Assembly (NCBI GenBank): GCA_016177705.1
Contig: JACOUT010000014.1
Location: 62,001 to 126,000 of the forward strand
Source of the DNA: Deltaproteobacteria bacterium
GTDB lineage: Bacteria > Myxococcota > UBA727 > VGSZ01
Direction: 5' to 3'
Length of the DNA stretch: 64,000 nt
In this document: one piece after another, positions 1-8,995 of the stretch
Layout: each line of letters opens with the position of its first letter
Numbering within the stretch: position 1 is the stretch's first letter
Position numbers and translations under genes: made by a program
The notes under the pieces: model-generated
Told to the model about the DNA's origin: nothing
Databases searched by the model: none
The model's input: the letters and a program-made list of their open reading frames with translations, nothing else

Positions 1-2490
1 GATCTTGGGGAAGGTCAGTCCGATGCGACCGAATTGATCTTCGCTTGCGAGCGTGAATGCCTCTCGCCGTTGCTGAACCGACTTATCAAGCTTTATCTGG
101 ATTCCTGAATCCGCCCAATTCAGTAGCGTTCGCTGGGGTTCAAACCACTCTGCGCCATCGGCGCCGCCGACGTAGGCGAACCATCGCTGCCGTCCATCCG
201 TGTTTTTGCTTGGTGCCACTTCCCACACGTGCCGCCGGTACCGCGCGTTGTCACCGGTCGACTGCGCCGTGGCGGTGGTGGCGACAGCGCCAAGAAGCGG
301 GAGGGTACGGAAGTCATTCAGAAGACTGGCGCTCCACCAATACACAAGGGGCCATTCGGGAACGACACGAAGTTCATTTGGGTCGAAGTCGTGACGCCCG
401 ACGTGGCAACGCAGCGACGCTTCGGTTCGACGAGGCTGAAGGTCGTCTCTCTTGAGTTCGTAGTCAGCATAGGTTCGGAGGGCGGGTGACGCGCCGCCCG
501 GCGTGCTCCGCCTGAAAATCGCAGTACTGGTCGAGATAAGGGTACCGCCGGTCGAGAAGGCGGCCTTGCCGAAATCCGCCAATGCCACGAGTCGCGTCTT
601 AAGAACGTGTTCGCGAAAAGACGAAAACGACTTTAGGAACATCCAATTCGAGAGGGTCACGAACCCGCAAATTCCTCCTGGTGCCACGAGCTCTAACCCG
701 CGCAGAAAAAATCCAGCAAAGTAGTCGGCACCTGCGACGCCGTAGAGCTTTTTATAGATAGCATTGTCGCGCATTCTCGCCGTCGCAAGATAGGGTGGAT
801 TGCCGACAACGAGATGGAATGTACCCTCCTTGAGGAACCGGACGAAACGAACACCGCTTGCAAGCTGCTCACCTCGCATCCGTAGCCCGAGTTCGTCATT
901 CCTGGTGTGTCGCGCAAGAAATCGTTCGAGGGCGTCGACAACACTCGCGCGGGTCTGTGACGAGCGGGCGGGATTTTCGGCGAAGAGAGTTGGCTGTGTC
1001 GGTGTGTCGCCCCCTACATCATGCTCGTGCTTCACGATCGCGTCATCGACCGCGCGATCGAACTTCAGGAGGGTGCCCAGATGATCAGCGTCGCGGAGTG
1101 CCTGAACAATCGTGTTGGTCAGGGCCGTCGGGATGCCCGCATCCTCTTGGAGCTGTCGGCCAAGGTCGACTAGGGACGGGTCATCATTGGTCAGCTTTCC
1201 AACTCGGAGCGCGGATGCGACGAGATTCATGTGGGCCGCGTTGGCCCCGGCGTCGATCTTCCGCGCTTTCATCCAGATGGCGGCGGCGGCAATCTGGACG
1301 GCCCGAGGATCAAGGTCGATGCCGTAGAGATTGTTCTCAAGAATGCTCTCGACGATCGCTCGGGGCTGCCACTCGGCCGTGTCTTGAAGTCCACGATGGC
1401 GGGCTTCCTCGCAGTAGAAGGCCAGCAGCAGATCGAAAGCGACAACAAGGAAGTGCCCCGAGCCAACGGCGGGGTCGAGGAGCTTGAGCTGGCGCACCGT
1501 CTGCGGCGCGCTGGCAACGGCGTCTGCGGTAACCGGTTGCTGGAGGTAGTACGCCCAGTGCCGCTCCACGTCCGAATGGAGCGGCATCAGTTCGGTGACG
1601 GGGACCTGCCCAGCGATGCGACGGCTGCGCCACTCCTGGCGGCGAGCCTCTAAGGCATCGATCACGCCTTCGCTTTCGACGTCTGGAACCCAGCCATTCT
1701 TCTTGCAGATCGCCAGCCACGTCGGTCCGAGACTGTTCTGCAACAACCAGTCGACCATGTAGCGCTCGGTGAACATTTGCGTCTTCGACGCAATCTCGTG
1801 TGGATCGACTTTGCCGCCCTCGTTGATCTTCGCGTCGATCATCTCGCGCTCGGGGTCGTTCCAGTATTGGTAGACCCAACCGAGGGTCATGTCGTCGCCC
1901 CAGCAGGTCTCCAGCGCACCATCGTTCAGCGCCTCGACGAGATACTTAAGTGTTGCCGCCGGTATCGGGATCAAATCGGCGATTCCAGCTGGCCCGAACA
2001 GACCAGGAAGCTCCACGGCTAGATCGTCGAAGATGAGTCTGACTAGGAACCCGTAACCCTCGGTGTCATCGTCGCGGAGCGCCTGCGCGAGCTGCCGAAA
2101 CGCCTTGTAGCCTGCGCTTTCCCAACCGTTCGTGATGACTTCAGGTTCGCGCAGCTTGCTAGCCTCCATTAGCCGCAAAATGACGACGCGATTCAGAAGC
2201 GTGTATGCCGCCTGTTTCTCCGCATCACTGCGGAAGCGTGCTCGCAGCGCAGCCTCATCGGCGTCGCCCTTCTTGCGTGCGGCGTTTACTTCGATGCGGA
2301 CCTGCTCGTCGATCCACTCCTCGAGGCGGCGCCTCTTCCTACGCGGAACCTCGGTCAGCCCCGACTCGCGCTCGCGAACACTCATCCGGTAGGCGCCTTC
2401 GACGGCGTCGTGCAGTTTCTCGAGCAAGAACACGCGAAGACCACGGATCGTGGTCGACAGTGCGCCCTTTGCTTCCGGAGTCATCGTCAT
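1..2490 (-). CDS. pglX: BREX adenine-specific DNA methyltransferase PglX, N-terminal 830 codons (runs off left edge)
   Basis: This is the DNA methyltransferase of BREX, which marks host DNA with N6-methyladenine and is also needed for restriction of unmarked phage. Reading the minus strand from ATG at 2490 stays open to base 1, so about 830 codons are present; family members are usually about 1200 residues, so the C-terminus and stop lie outside. A SAM-binding motif I (LLDPAVGSGHF) lies around 1450-1490. The adenine-methylase catalytic motif NPPY (in LVVGNPPYLA) lies around 790-815. The start sits 11 bases after the brxC stop and has a weak GAGG upstream. The rest of the operon (pglZ and others) would be expected further left. 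Confidence 0.9.
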   Translation of the reverse strand, partial: MTMTPEAKGALSTTIRGLRVFLLEKLHDAVEGAYRMSVRERESGLTEVPRRKRRRLEEWIDEQVRIEVNAARKKGDADEAALRARFRSDAEKQAAYTLLNRVVILRLMEASKLREPEVITNGWESAGYKAFRQLAQALRDDDTEGYGFLVRLIFDDLAVELPGLFGPAGIADLIPIPAATLKYLVEALNDGALETCWGDDMTLGWVYQYWNDPEREMIDAKINEGGKVDPHEIASKTQMFTERYMVDWLLQNSLGPTWLAICKKNGWVPDVESEGVIDALEARRQEWRSRRIAGQVPVTELMPLHSDVERHWAYYLQQPVTADAVASAPQTVRQLKLLDPAVGSGHFLVVAFDLLLAFYCEEARHRGLQDTAEWQPRAIVESILENNLYGIDLDPRAVQIAAAAIWMKARKIDAGANAAHMNLVASALRVGKLTNDDPSLVDLGRQLQEDAGIPTALTNTIVQALRDADHLGTLLKFDRAVDDAIVKHEHDVGGDTPTQPTLFAENPARSSQTRASVVDALERFLARHTRNDELGLRMRGEQLASGVRFVRFLKEGTFHLVVGNPPYLATARMRDNAIYKKLYGVAGADYFAGFFLRGLELVAPGGICGFVTLSNWMFLKSFSSFREHVLKTRLVALADFGKAAFSTGGTLISTSTAIFRRSTPGGASPALRTYADYELKRDDLQPRRTEASLRCHVGRHDFDPNELRVVPEWPLVYWWSASLLNDFRTLPLLGAVATTATAQSTGDNARYRRHVWEVAPSKNTDGRQRWFAYVGGADGAEWFEPQRTLLNWADSGIQIKLDKSVQQRREAFTLASEDQFGRIGLTFPKI

Positions 2491-2501
2491 CGCGGTTGAC
2501 C

Positions 2502-5500
2502 TCAGAGAATTCTGACGCGCGTGCCCTTGGACTGCGCGGTTTCGTCGAGCTGCTTGAGGAGGCGCTCGCGGATCTCCGCGAGCAACGCGTCGATATCGGC
2601 GATCGACGCGAGCTCACGGTTCTTGAGGCCGAGGTCGACCTTCACGACGAGCGTCGCGCCTGACACCTTCTGCGCACGGAGCTCGTCGAGCCGCTCGATC
2701 GCATCGTCCTCCGCCTTTTGGAGGCGCACGTCGAAGCCATCCTTGAGCTTGCTCAGCGGCGGAGCGATGGCCTCGGCGGTCGTGTCGGTCTGGGCCTCGG
2801 AAATCGGACGTAGGACGTGGTTCGACTGATCGGCCGTGAGCGTGCTGAAGCCGTCGCGCGTCTTCACACGGCTGCGTGCCTTGTTCGCGAGCTCCTCTTG
2901 TCGTTCGAGGAGGTGCGTGCGTTCCTTGGCGTAGGCGGCGCTGACGATCGCCGCGGAGGCCTCCGACTCGGCGACCGTGCGCCACGGGCGCTCGCGTGAG
3001 AGGTGGTCGCGAAGCGCAGTGATTGCGCTAGCGACGCTGTCGTCAACGCCGCCGATGTCGAAGAGTTGCGCCGCCTGATGATCGCGCACGTCTGCGAGCG
3101 CGCTCATGCGCTGGACGACATCGCTCGTGAGCTCGGCGTCGTACATGTTGAGGAGCTGGACGCCGTCGCCGAGTGCGTCGAGGTGGCTCTTGACCGCCTT
3201 CACCGTCGGCAGCGTGCTCCGGACGTTACGCAAACACGCTTCGATCGCCGTTTGCAGCTTCACCAACACGTCAGGCGGCTTCGGTCGGCCCGGCATGCGC
3301 GAGTGCCGGTCAAGCACGTCGCGCGTGCGGCCCGCGAGTAGCGGGAAATGATGCTGCACTGCTTCAGCGATGTGATCGTCTTCGCGATCCATCTTGTGCT
3401 TGAGCTGGTCTTCGAAGAACTTGCAGATCTTGGCGCGCGTCGGATAGCCGATGCTGTCGTCGCCGGCGGGATAGAAGTTCGCGCGTTTGAAGCCTCGGTC
3501 TTTGTCGAAGAGGTCTCTTGCTCCCGCGTCGCGCACACGCGCGATGTCGTCACCCGACTCCGGAGAGATGCGGAGCTTTCCTGCACGGAGAAGTCCCGCC
3601 ACGCACGCCTTCACCACGTTCGGCGGATAGCCGTACGGAGGTCCGCCGAACTTAGCGAGCAGCGTCGTGCCACCGACGCCGTCTTCATCGGTGATGAACT
3701 CGAGGATGCGCTGCGGAACGACCCCGGCGCAGGTGGGCACATAGCGGCCGGCATCCATTTCGAGAAGACCGAGCTCGGTGTTTAGAAATTTCGGCGATGG
3801 CCCAGAGAGCTCCGGCTCGAGGAGCTGCATCAACTCGGAGGGGGCGACCGTGGAGGCAATGAAACGGTTGTAAATGTCGGGCAGCTTCTTCGTCGCGACG
3901 GCGTGGAGCGCTGTCACGAAGCTGCTGCCGAAGCTCTTGGGATCTAGGGCCTCGCCGCGGAAGTACACCTTTCCGGCAAGCCAAGCCGCGCCGACCGCGG
4001 CCTTGATCGTGTTCTCCAGCTCCTCGGCGCGGTTCTCTTCCTGCTGGAGGAGCATCTTCCGCGCTGCGTTCATCGACTCGCGGCGTGGCTTGTACTTCTT
4101 CACCATCGCGCGTGACTTCACGAGCTCCTTCGCGCGCTCGTCGAGGTCCTGATTGTCGCCGGCGATCCACAGGAGAATGCTCTCGAACGCGGTCTCCGCG
4201 CTGCGCTTCACCCAAATGTTGTCGCCGCGTTCGGCGAGCGTGAGCAAGCGGAAGTCGACCTTCACGGTGGCGTCGTCGCGCGACTCCGTGAGGACGGCGT
4301 TGTCGGCCTTTCGGCCATCCGAAAAGACCCCCTCCCAGGAGAACGGGCGGCCGTCGAGCTTCGGCTTCTCTGGCGCGGCGAGCAGGAGCTTGAGCGCTTC
4401 CTGAACGACTTCGCCGATCGCCTCGCGCGGCGCGCCCATGTCGCGGCGCTCGCCTTCCCACTCCTCGCCTGCGGACGACTGCAGTTTGTAGCCATGCTTC
4501 TCGGAGTAGCCGAGGAGGTTGCGCCGACGGAGATCCTCGAGAGCGTCCTGCACCTGCTGCACGTTGCTGCCGCGGTCAAGGCGATCGTAGAGCACCTGCG
4601 CGACGAAGCGCGCGTCCGTCGGCGTGTGCTCCTGAATGAGCTCAAGAAGGGCGACGGCCTTCGCGACGCTGACCAACAATCCGCTCGCATCGCTCGAGCA
4701 CTGATCGAGGATGCGGGCCATGCTCGCCTGCGCGTCGGAGTCGAGCGCCGTGTGCTGGACCTCGTAGATCTTGTCGAACGTGATGAGCGCGCCGACATCG
4801 GCCTCCGCGAGCTTCTGGTCACGGAAGAGCTCGCCGAGGAGCTGGAGCAAACCGCGGATGGCTTGGTCATCCCCCTGGGCGCGCGTGGATCGCGTGCGAA
4901 GCGCCGTCGTGATTTGGAGCAGCAGATCGATGTGCCCCGGCAGCAGCGGGTACACCTCGACGAAGTCTTCGGCGGTGATCGAGTCGCAGCCGTACGCGAA
5001 GAGCTTGAGGTCGGTGCGCGACTTTTCGAAGAGCGCGCGGAGCTCGGCGCCTCGGTCGTCCTTCTTCGAGAGCAGTCGCTTGTGGACGACGTCACGGATG
5101 TTGGTCGGCGCGAGGTGGACGCGCAGCTTCTGAGGGAAACGGTCCTTCGCCCAGAGTAGGAACGAGTCGTCGGCGTCTTCGTCGAGCTTTTGCTGGCCAA
5201 GCGCGAGCAGCCACACTTTGCCCTTCAACGTTGCCCCGAGCGCAGTCGCGAACGCGCGCAGGCGATCAACGCGGTCTTTGTTGCCGAGGACGTATTGGGA
5301 GACTTCGTCGACGACGAGGAAGAGTGTCGCGTCAGGCTTTCGGAACTTGAGCATGTCGCGAATGGCTGCGACAGCGTCTTCGGGTGAGCCGACGCCGCCG
5401 TGCATGCCAGCGCGGCTCGTGTACCAGGCCATCGCGTCGGAGTACCGCTCGGGCTGCAACGCGTGCATGACCGCTGAGAAGTCTTCCTCCGCGAGTGCGC

Positions 5501-6143
5501 GGTCTTTGACGGAGGCCCAGGGCTTCTTCAGCACTTTCTCTGCCGTGGCCTCGAAGCGCTTCCACTCCCCGTCGCGCTCCATGTCGAGTTCGAACTTGGC
5601 GACGATCGGGTCCGTGCTGCAGTAGCCAAGCCGCTTCTGCACCTCGCGGACGATCACGGAATGAATTTGCTCGTTGTCGCGCGCGCGCGCGCCAACGTCG
5701 AAGACGACAGCAATCGGATCGACCTTCTGGCGCAGCTTCGCCCACGCATCGTGAAGCTCCTTCGCGCGCGGCGAGGTGTCGCGCTTGAGCCACGCGTCAG
5801 CGAGCGATTTCCCTCCAGGGAGCGGCTTCCCGTCGAGGGCGAGGCCGAGAAGTTTCGCGAAGCTCGACTTGCCGGAGCCGTAGAACCCGGAGATCCACGC
5901 GTTCGGCAGATCGGTGCCGCCCTTCTTGTCGAGCTCTACGGTGATCGCCTTCAGTAGATCGACGTACTCCTCGTGAATGCCCTTCGGCACGCGGCGGTGA
6001 TTCGGGTGCTCTTCCGGCCAACCGCCGGTGACGATGTATTCCTTCACCTCGTCGGCGAGCTTCTCTGGGCTCTGCTCGTGGAAGTAGACGACAGGCGGGA
6101 TGTCCCGCGTGACGTCAGATTCGAAGAGGTCTTTGATCTTCAT
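2502..6143 (-). CDS. brxC: BREX P-loop ATPase BrxC
   Basis: BrxC (also PglY) is the large ATPase of BREX, required for defence; its precise activity is unsettled. The 1213-residue length is typical. A Walker A motif (GFYGSGKS) lies at residues 86-93 and a Walker B-like segment (LFLVVDEVSQ) near residue 270. The long helical C-terminal half is also family-like. The frame is open 37 codons further upstream, but the ATG at 6143 (MKIKDLFESDV) matches the usual start and avoids overlap with brxB. It lies 28 bases after brxB and 11 bases before pglX, so it is part of the same transcript. Confidence 0.93.
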   Translation of the reverse strand: MKIKDLFESDVTRDIPPVVYFHEQSPEKLADEVKEYIVTGGWPEEHPNHRRVPKGIHEEYVDLLKAITVELDKKGGTDLPNAWISGFYGSGKSSFAKLLGLALDGKPLPGGKSLADAWLKRDTSPRAKELHDAWAKLRQKVDPIAVVFDVGARARDNEQIHSVIVREVQKRLGYCSTDPIVAKFELDMERDGEWKRFEATAEKVLKKPWASVKDRALAEEDFSAVMHALQPERYSDAMAWYTSRAGMHGGVGSPEDAVAAIRDMLKFRKPDATLFLVVDEVSQYVLGNKDRVDRLRAFATALGATLKGKVWLLALGQQKLDEDADDSFLLWAKDRFPQKLRVHLAPTNIRDVVHKRLLSKKDDRGAELRALFEKSRTDLKLFAYGCDSITAEDFVEVYPLLPGHIDLLLQITTALRTRSTRAQGDDQAIRGLLQLLGELFRDQKLAEADVGALITFDKIYEVQHTALDSDAQASMARILDQCSSDASGLLVSVAKAVALLELIQEHTPTDARFVAQVLYDRLDRGSNVQQVQDALEDLRRRNLLGYSEKHGYKLQSSAGEEWEGERRDMGAPREAIGEVVQEALKLLLAAPEKPKLDGRPFSWEGVFSDGRKADNAVLTESRDDATVKVDFRLLTLAERGDNIWVKRSAETAFESILLWIAGDNQDLDERAKELVKSRAMVKKYKPRRESMNAARKMLLQQEENRAEELENTIKAAVGAAWLAGKVYFRGEALDPKSFGSSFVTALHAVATKKLPDIYNRFIASTVAPSELMQLLEPELSGPSPKFLNTELGLLEMDAGRYVPTCAGVVPQRILEFITDEDGVGGTTLLAKFGGPPYGYPPNVVKACVAGLLRAGKLRISPESGDDIARVRDAGARDLFDKDRGFKRANFYPAGDDSIGYPTRAKICKFFEDQLKHKMDREDDHIAEAVQHHFPLLAGRTRDVLDRHSRMPGRPKPPDVLVKLQTAIEACLRNVRSTLPTVKAVKSHLDALGDGVQLLNMYDAELTSDVVQRMSALADVRDHQAAQLFDIGGVDDSVASAITALRDHLSRERPWRTVAESEASAAIVSAAYAKERTHLLERQEELANKARSRVKTRDGFSTLTADQSNHVLRPISEAQTDTTAEAIAPPLSKLKDGFDVRLQKAEDDAIERLDELRAQKVSGATLVVKVDLGLKNRELASIADIDALLAEIRERLLKQLDETAQSKGTRVRIL

Positions 6144-6171
6144 AGAGGATTTCTCGAGGAGCTCACGGCCC

Positions 6172-6816
6172 TCACGGATAGATGCGAGGGCGGTAGTCGG
6201 AGTCAGGGTCGAGCATGCCCATGAACGACAGCCCGGAACTGGCGCGGCGCTCACCGGGATAGAGGAGGACGACGGGCACTTGGTTGGTCTTGCCGTCGAG
6301 GTGTTTCAGCAGCGCTGACGAGCGGAAGAAGGGGTAGAGGGAGCCGCCACGACCGATGAGAGCGAGCGTTCGCTCGCTCTTGTCCGGGTGCTTTTCAGAG
6401 AACTCGCGAATCAGCTTGGCGCAATCGTGCGCGATGCCGCCGACGGCGTCGTCGCCTTCGACGAGGGGGGTGAGCTTGTCGCGCAGGTATTGAAGAGCCC
6501 GCTCGCGGTCGCCGACGCGTTTCTCCATCGAGATCACGCGCTCGAGCCACTCCGGTCCCTTCGCCCGCACTTGGTCGAGCACGAGCTTTTGTAGGGAGAT
6601 CGAAAGGACGACCCAACCATGGGCAACGAGATCGTTGGTCAGCTTCTGCACTTCGGCGCGCAGACGAAATTCGTCCGTCGGCGCATAGGGCACGATGGCG
6701 AAGCGGTAGTTGCGCATCGTGCTGATGCGCGGTCCATCTTCGTGCACGAGGTCGTTGCGGAGCGCGGCGAACGCCTCCTGCAACTGCGACTTCGTGCCGA
6801 ACAGCGGCATCGTCAT
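6172..6816 (-). CDS. brxB: BREX protein BrxB (DUF1788)
   Basis: BrxB is a small core BREX protein of the DUF1788 family with no known enzymatic role. The 214-residue protein shows the family pattern: a short N-terminal arm, a middle segment with RNYRFAIVPYAP, and a C-terminal half containing LALIGRGGSLYPF and VPVVLLYPGE. ATG at 6816 overlaps the brxA stop by four bases (ATGA), which implies translational coupling. Its position between brxA and brxC is the standard one. Confidence 0.93.
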   Translation of the reverse strand: MTMPLFGTKSQLQEAFAALRNDLVHEDGPRISTMRNYRFAIVPYAPTDEFRLRAEVQKLTNDLVAHGWVVLSISLQKLVLDQVRAKGPEWLERVISMEKRVGDRERALQYLRDKLTPLVEGDDAVGGIAHDCAKLIREFSEKHPDKSERTLALIGRGGSLYPFFRSSALLKHLDGKTNQVPVVLLYPGERRASSGLSFMGMLDPDSDYRPRIYP

Positions 6817-7619
6817 GTGATGTCCCTGCGTTCGTCACGAGCGGCAACCGTCGCGTGGGCCCACCCTTCGAGGTCGCGGTAGACCCAGCCGAAGTCGACA
6901 AGGTCTCCTTGGCGGCGGAAATGCAGCGCTTCGAGCGCTCGAAAACGGTCCTCGGCGAGCCGCGACGTGAGGCCGACTGATGCGAGGTAAGGGTTGTCGA
7001 GCAGCGTGCCCTCGAGCTCGACTCCGCGGAGAAGATAGAGAAGGTAGGTCAGTGCGTCGTCGCCGACGCGCGGGAACAAGAGACGACGCGGCCCGCGAAG
7101 ATTCTCGATGAGGCCCGCCGCTTTCGCGCTGACGAGGAGTTGGCTGGCGAACTGCACTCGCGTCTTCATCGTCCATCTGCCGGGGCCTTGATCGCCGACC
7201 CAGCGGGTCACCATGTCGCGCGTCGCTTCGGCGCGCACCGCGTCGTGTCTGCCGACGAGGAAGTCACCGGTGAACGCGCGATAGAGCGGATCGGTTAGTT
7301 GCAGGTGCCAGTGACAGATGAGCGCGCGCGTGCCCGGCTGCATGTGCTGCCACTCGCGCAGGACGCGCAGCGCGTGCGGATATGCATCGAATCGCGAGCG
7401 CATGTTCGAGACTAGAACCTTCACGCGGGGCAAGGACCGCGCGCCGAACCAGGACTCCGCGAATGCGCGGTCCGCCACCGTGCGGTCAGCTGTGTCGCTC
7501 GGCTGGCCCCACCATGCACGCGAGCTCTCGATCTCGAGCGTGCACTTGAGGAGGTTCGTGTGTATCTCGCGAACTTCCGCCGGCTTGGCCGGCGCCGCTG
7601 TCGTCGTGGTCGCGGTCAT
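6813..7619 (-). CDS. brxA: BREX protein BrxA (DUF1819)
   Basis: BrxA belongs to DUF1819, a small, mostly helical, DNA-binding core protein of BREX. The 268 residues include a segment around LLKCTLEIESSRAWW, a central block CHWHLQLTDPLYRAF, and the C-terminal FRALEALHFRRQGDLVDFGW, all in the expected order. The N-terminus is slightly extended with a Thr/Ala-rich stretch. The start ATG at 7619 overlaps the brxE stop in an ATGA, and the 3' end overlaps brxB in the same way. Confidence 0.9.
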   Translation of the reverse strand: MTATTTTAAPAKPAEVREIHTNLLKCTLEIESSRAWWGQPSDTADRTVADRAFAESWFGARSLPRVKVLVSNMRSRFDAYPHALRVLREWQHMQPGTRALICHWHLQLTDPLYRAFTGDFLVGRHDAVRAEATRDMVTRWVGDQGPGRWTMKTRVQFASQLLVSAKAAGLIENLRGPRRLLFPRVGDDALTYLLYLLRGVELEGTLLDNPYLASVGLTSRLAEDRFRALEALHFRRQGDLVDFGWVYRDLEGWAHATVAARDERRDIT

Positions 7620-8224
7620 CCTGTGGCCCGCCGGTAGTGGGGCATGGGGTACGCGTCGGCGAGTGGGTGGAGAGCGGCGACGAGCTTCTTCACCAGGAGT
7701 TCCGCCGACTGCGGCTCTTCGCCCTTCAAGCGCCGACCGACGGGAGCGGAGACAACGGCGGTCTCGCCGTGCCCACTGATCCAGTCGGTGAAGGCCGGCT
7801 TCGACCACTTTTCGACGATGACGTCGCGCAGACCCGCAAGCGCATCGGCGGGCGGCTGCCCCGAGCGCTTGAGGTCCGCGAGGTGCTCGTCGACGTGCTC
7901 GTCGATCTCGAAGCCCAGCCGAAAGAGCGTGATGAGGCGGTCGGGGTCCGCGTCTTGGGCTCGAAGCTCGGCGTCGCGTCGGCGCGCGGCTTCGCGCGCG
8001 CCTTCGAGAACCGCCCACTGCCAGGTATGCGGGAGGAGCCGCTTGAACAGGTCCTTGCCGCCGAACTCGCTCGCGAGATCGGTGCGCCACCACTTGAGCC
8101 GGGGGGCATCGCCCGCTTCGCCTGCCCACGCGACGATCAGCTGCGCGGTTAGGATCGCGTCCAACACCACCTTCGGCTTCGCCGTGGTGACGGCGGCCGT
8201 TCCGTTCACGATAGTCGTCGCCAA
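7616..8224 (-). CDS. brxE: BrxE-like protein, first gene of the BREX operon
   Basis: The first gene of the operon encodes about 202 residues. BrxE is known as a roughly 200-residue accessory protein that precedes brxA in type 6 BREX loci; its function is unknown. The assignment rests on size, position and patterns such as AQLIVAWAGE, WWRTDL and LFRLGFEIDEHVDEHL that fit my recollection of the family; no search was run. The frame opens with TTG at 8224, with GGGGAGAG just upstream; a GTG five codons later is an alternative. With brxA it forms an ATGA overlap. This gene decides the subtype call. Confidence 0.7.
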   Translation of the reverse strand: MATTIVNGTAAVTTAKPKVVLDAILTAQLIVAWAGEAGDAPRLKWWRTDLASEFGGKDLFKRLLPHTWQWAVLEGAREAARRRDAELRAQDADPDRLITLFRLGFEIDEHVDEHLADLKRSGQPPADALAGLRDVIVEKWSKPAFTDWISGHGETAVVSAPVGRRLKGEEPQSAELLVKKLVAALHPLADAYPMPHYRRATG

Positions 8225-8291
8225 CGTGCTCTCCCCGATGCCGTCGACGAGCTACCACGTTTCTCGACGTGACGGGAGACGGGAGGCGAGC

Positions 8292-8316
8292 AAAACCCGT
8301 GAGATTTCGGCGGGTT
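8292..8316 (-). terminator. Possible hairpin terminator after the outer-membrane-like gene
   Basis: Read on the minus strand, a six-base stem AACCCG/CGGGTT (8311-8316 and 8294-8299) runs into a TTTT tract. It lies 14 bases past the stop of the gene at 8330 and before brxE, so it may separate the upstream transcript from BREX. The stem is short and the loop has 11 bases, so strength is doubtful. Confidence 0.4.
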
Positions 8317-8329
8317 CCAGCGGCGCCGC

Positions 8330-8995
8330 TTAGCGCGGGCCGACCGGCGTCAGCCACCCGGCCTCGACGACGATGCCTACTCGCACGGTTGGCGATGCTG
8401 TCCACGCAGCGAGGAGGGTTGGACCGGCGCGCAGCGCGAAGCTCTCGACAATGCGCCAGTCGAACAGGGCCGTGAGTCGCAGCGCGGGTCCAACCTGCAG
8501 TTCGTCTGTGACGTCGAACGGCAAGCGCGCCGGTTTTCCGCTCGCGTCGAGCTTCGTGGGATCGGCGAACGCGCTGCCAGACCAGAAGGTGACGACGGGA
8601 CCGATGTCCGCAGCCAAGATCGCGCAGAGGTCGTAGCCGGAGTCGATGCGCCATGACGCATTCAGCCCCGCGAAGCCTTCGCCGTAGGCGCCCGTGACGA
8701 CGTTCCCTGCGACGCCGCCGATCGTGACGGCGTTTGTCACGACGTTTGGTGTGGCCGCGACCGCAAACACGACGCCCGCGTGCAGATCGTTCGTGATGCC
8801 GACGTCAGCGGTCAACGCAATGCGCGGGAGGAACGCGAACGCGGTGCTGGCGTCGGGAAGGAGAGACGGCGGCGCCAGCGGGTGACGGAGCCACGCGCCG
8901 CCGATCTCCGCAGCACCGCCGATGTGGAGCTCGCCCTCGTCTGCAGCAGCTGGCGCAGCAGCGAGCACCGCGAGCACGACGAGCGCGCGCATCAC
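8330..8995 (-). CDS. Exported protein, probable outer-membrane beta-barrel
   Basis: The 221-residue product has a clear signal peptide (MMRALVVLAVLAAAPAAADEG, cleavage after about residue 18). It is then dominated by alternating short hydrophobic strands separated by small or acidic turns (for example VGPALRLTALFDW and FALRAGPTLLAAWTAS), as in small outer-membrane barrels. The start ATGA overlaps the stop of the 1702-residue lipoprotein gene, so the two are probably made together and may act together at the cell surface. I do not recognise a named family; an adhesin partner or mating-pair surface protein is only a guess from its place downstream of the secretion operon. Confidence 0.65.
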   Translation of the reverse strand: MMRALVVLAVLAAAPAAADEGELHIGGAAEIGGAWLRHPLAPPSLLPDASTAFAFLPRIALTADVGITNDLHAGVVFAVAATPNVVTNAVTIGGVAGNVVTGAYGEGFAGLNASWRIDSGYDLCAILAADIGPVVTFWSGSAFADPTKLDASGKPARLPFDVTDELQVGPALRLTALFDWRIVESFALRAGPTLLAAWTASPTVRVGIVVEAGWLTPVGPR

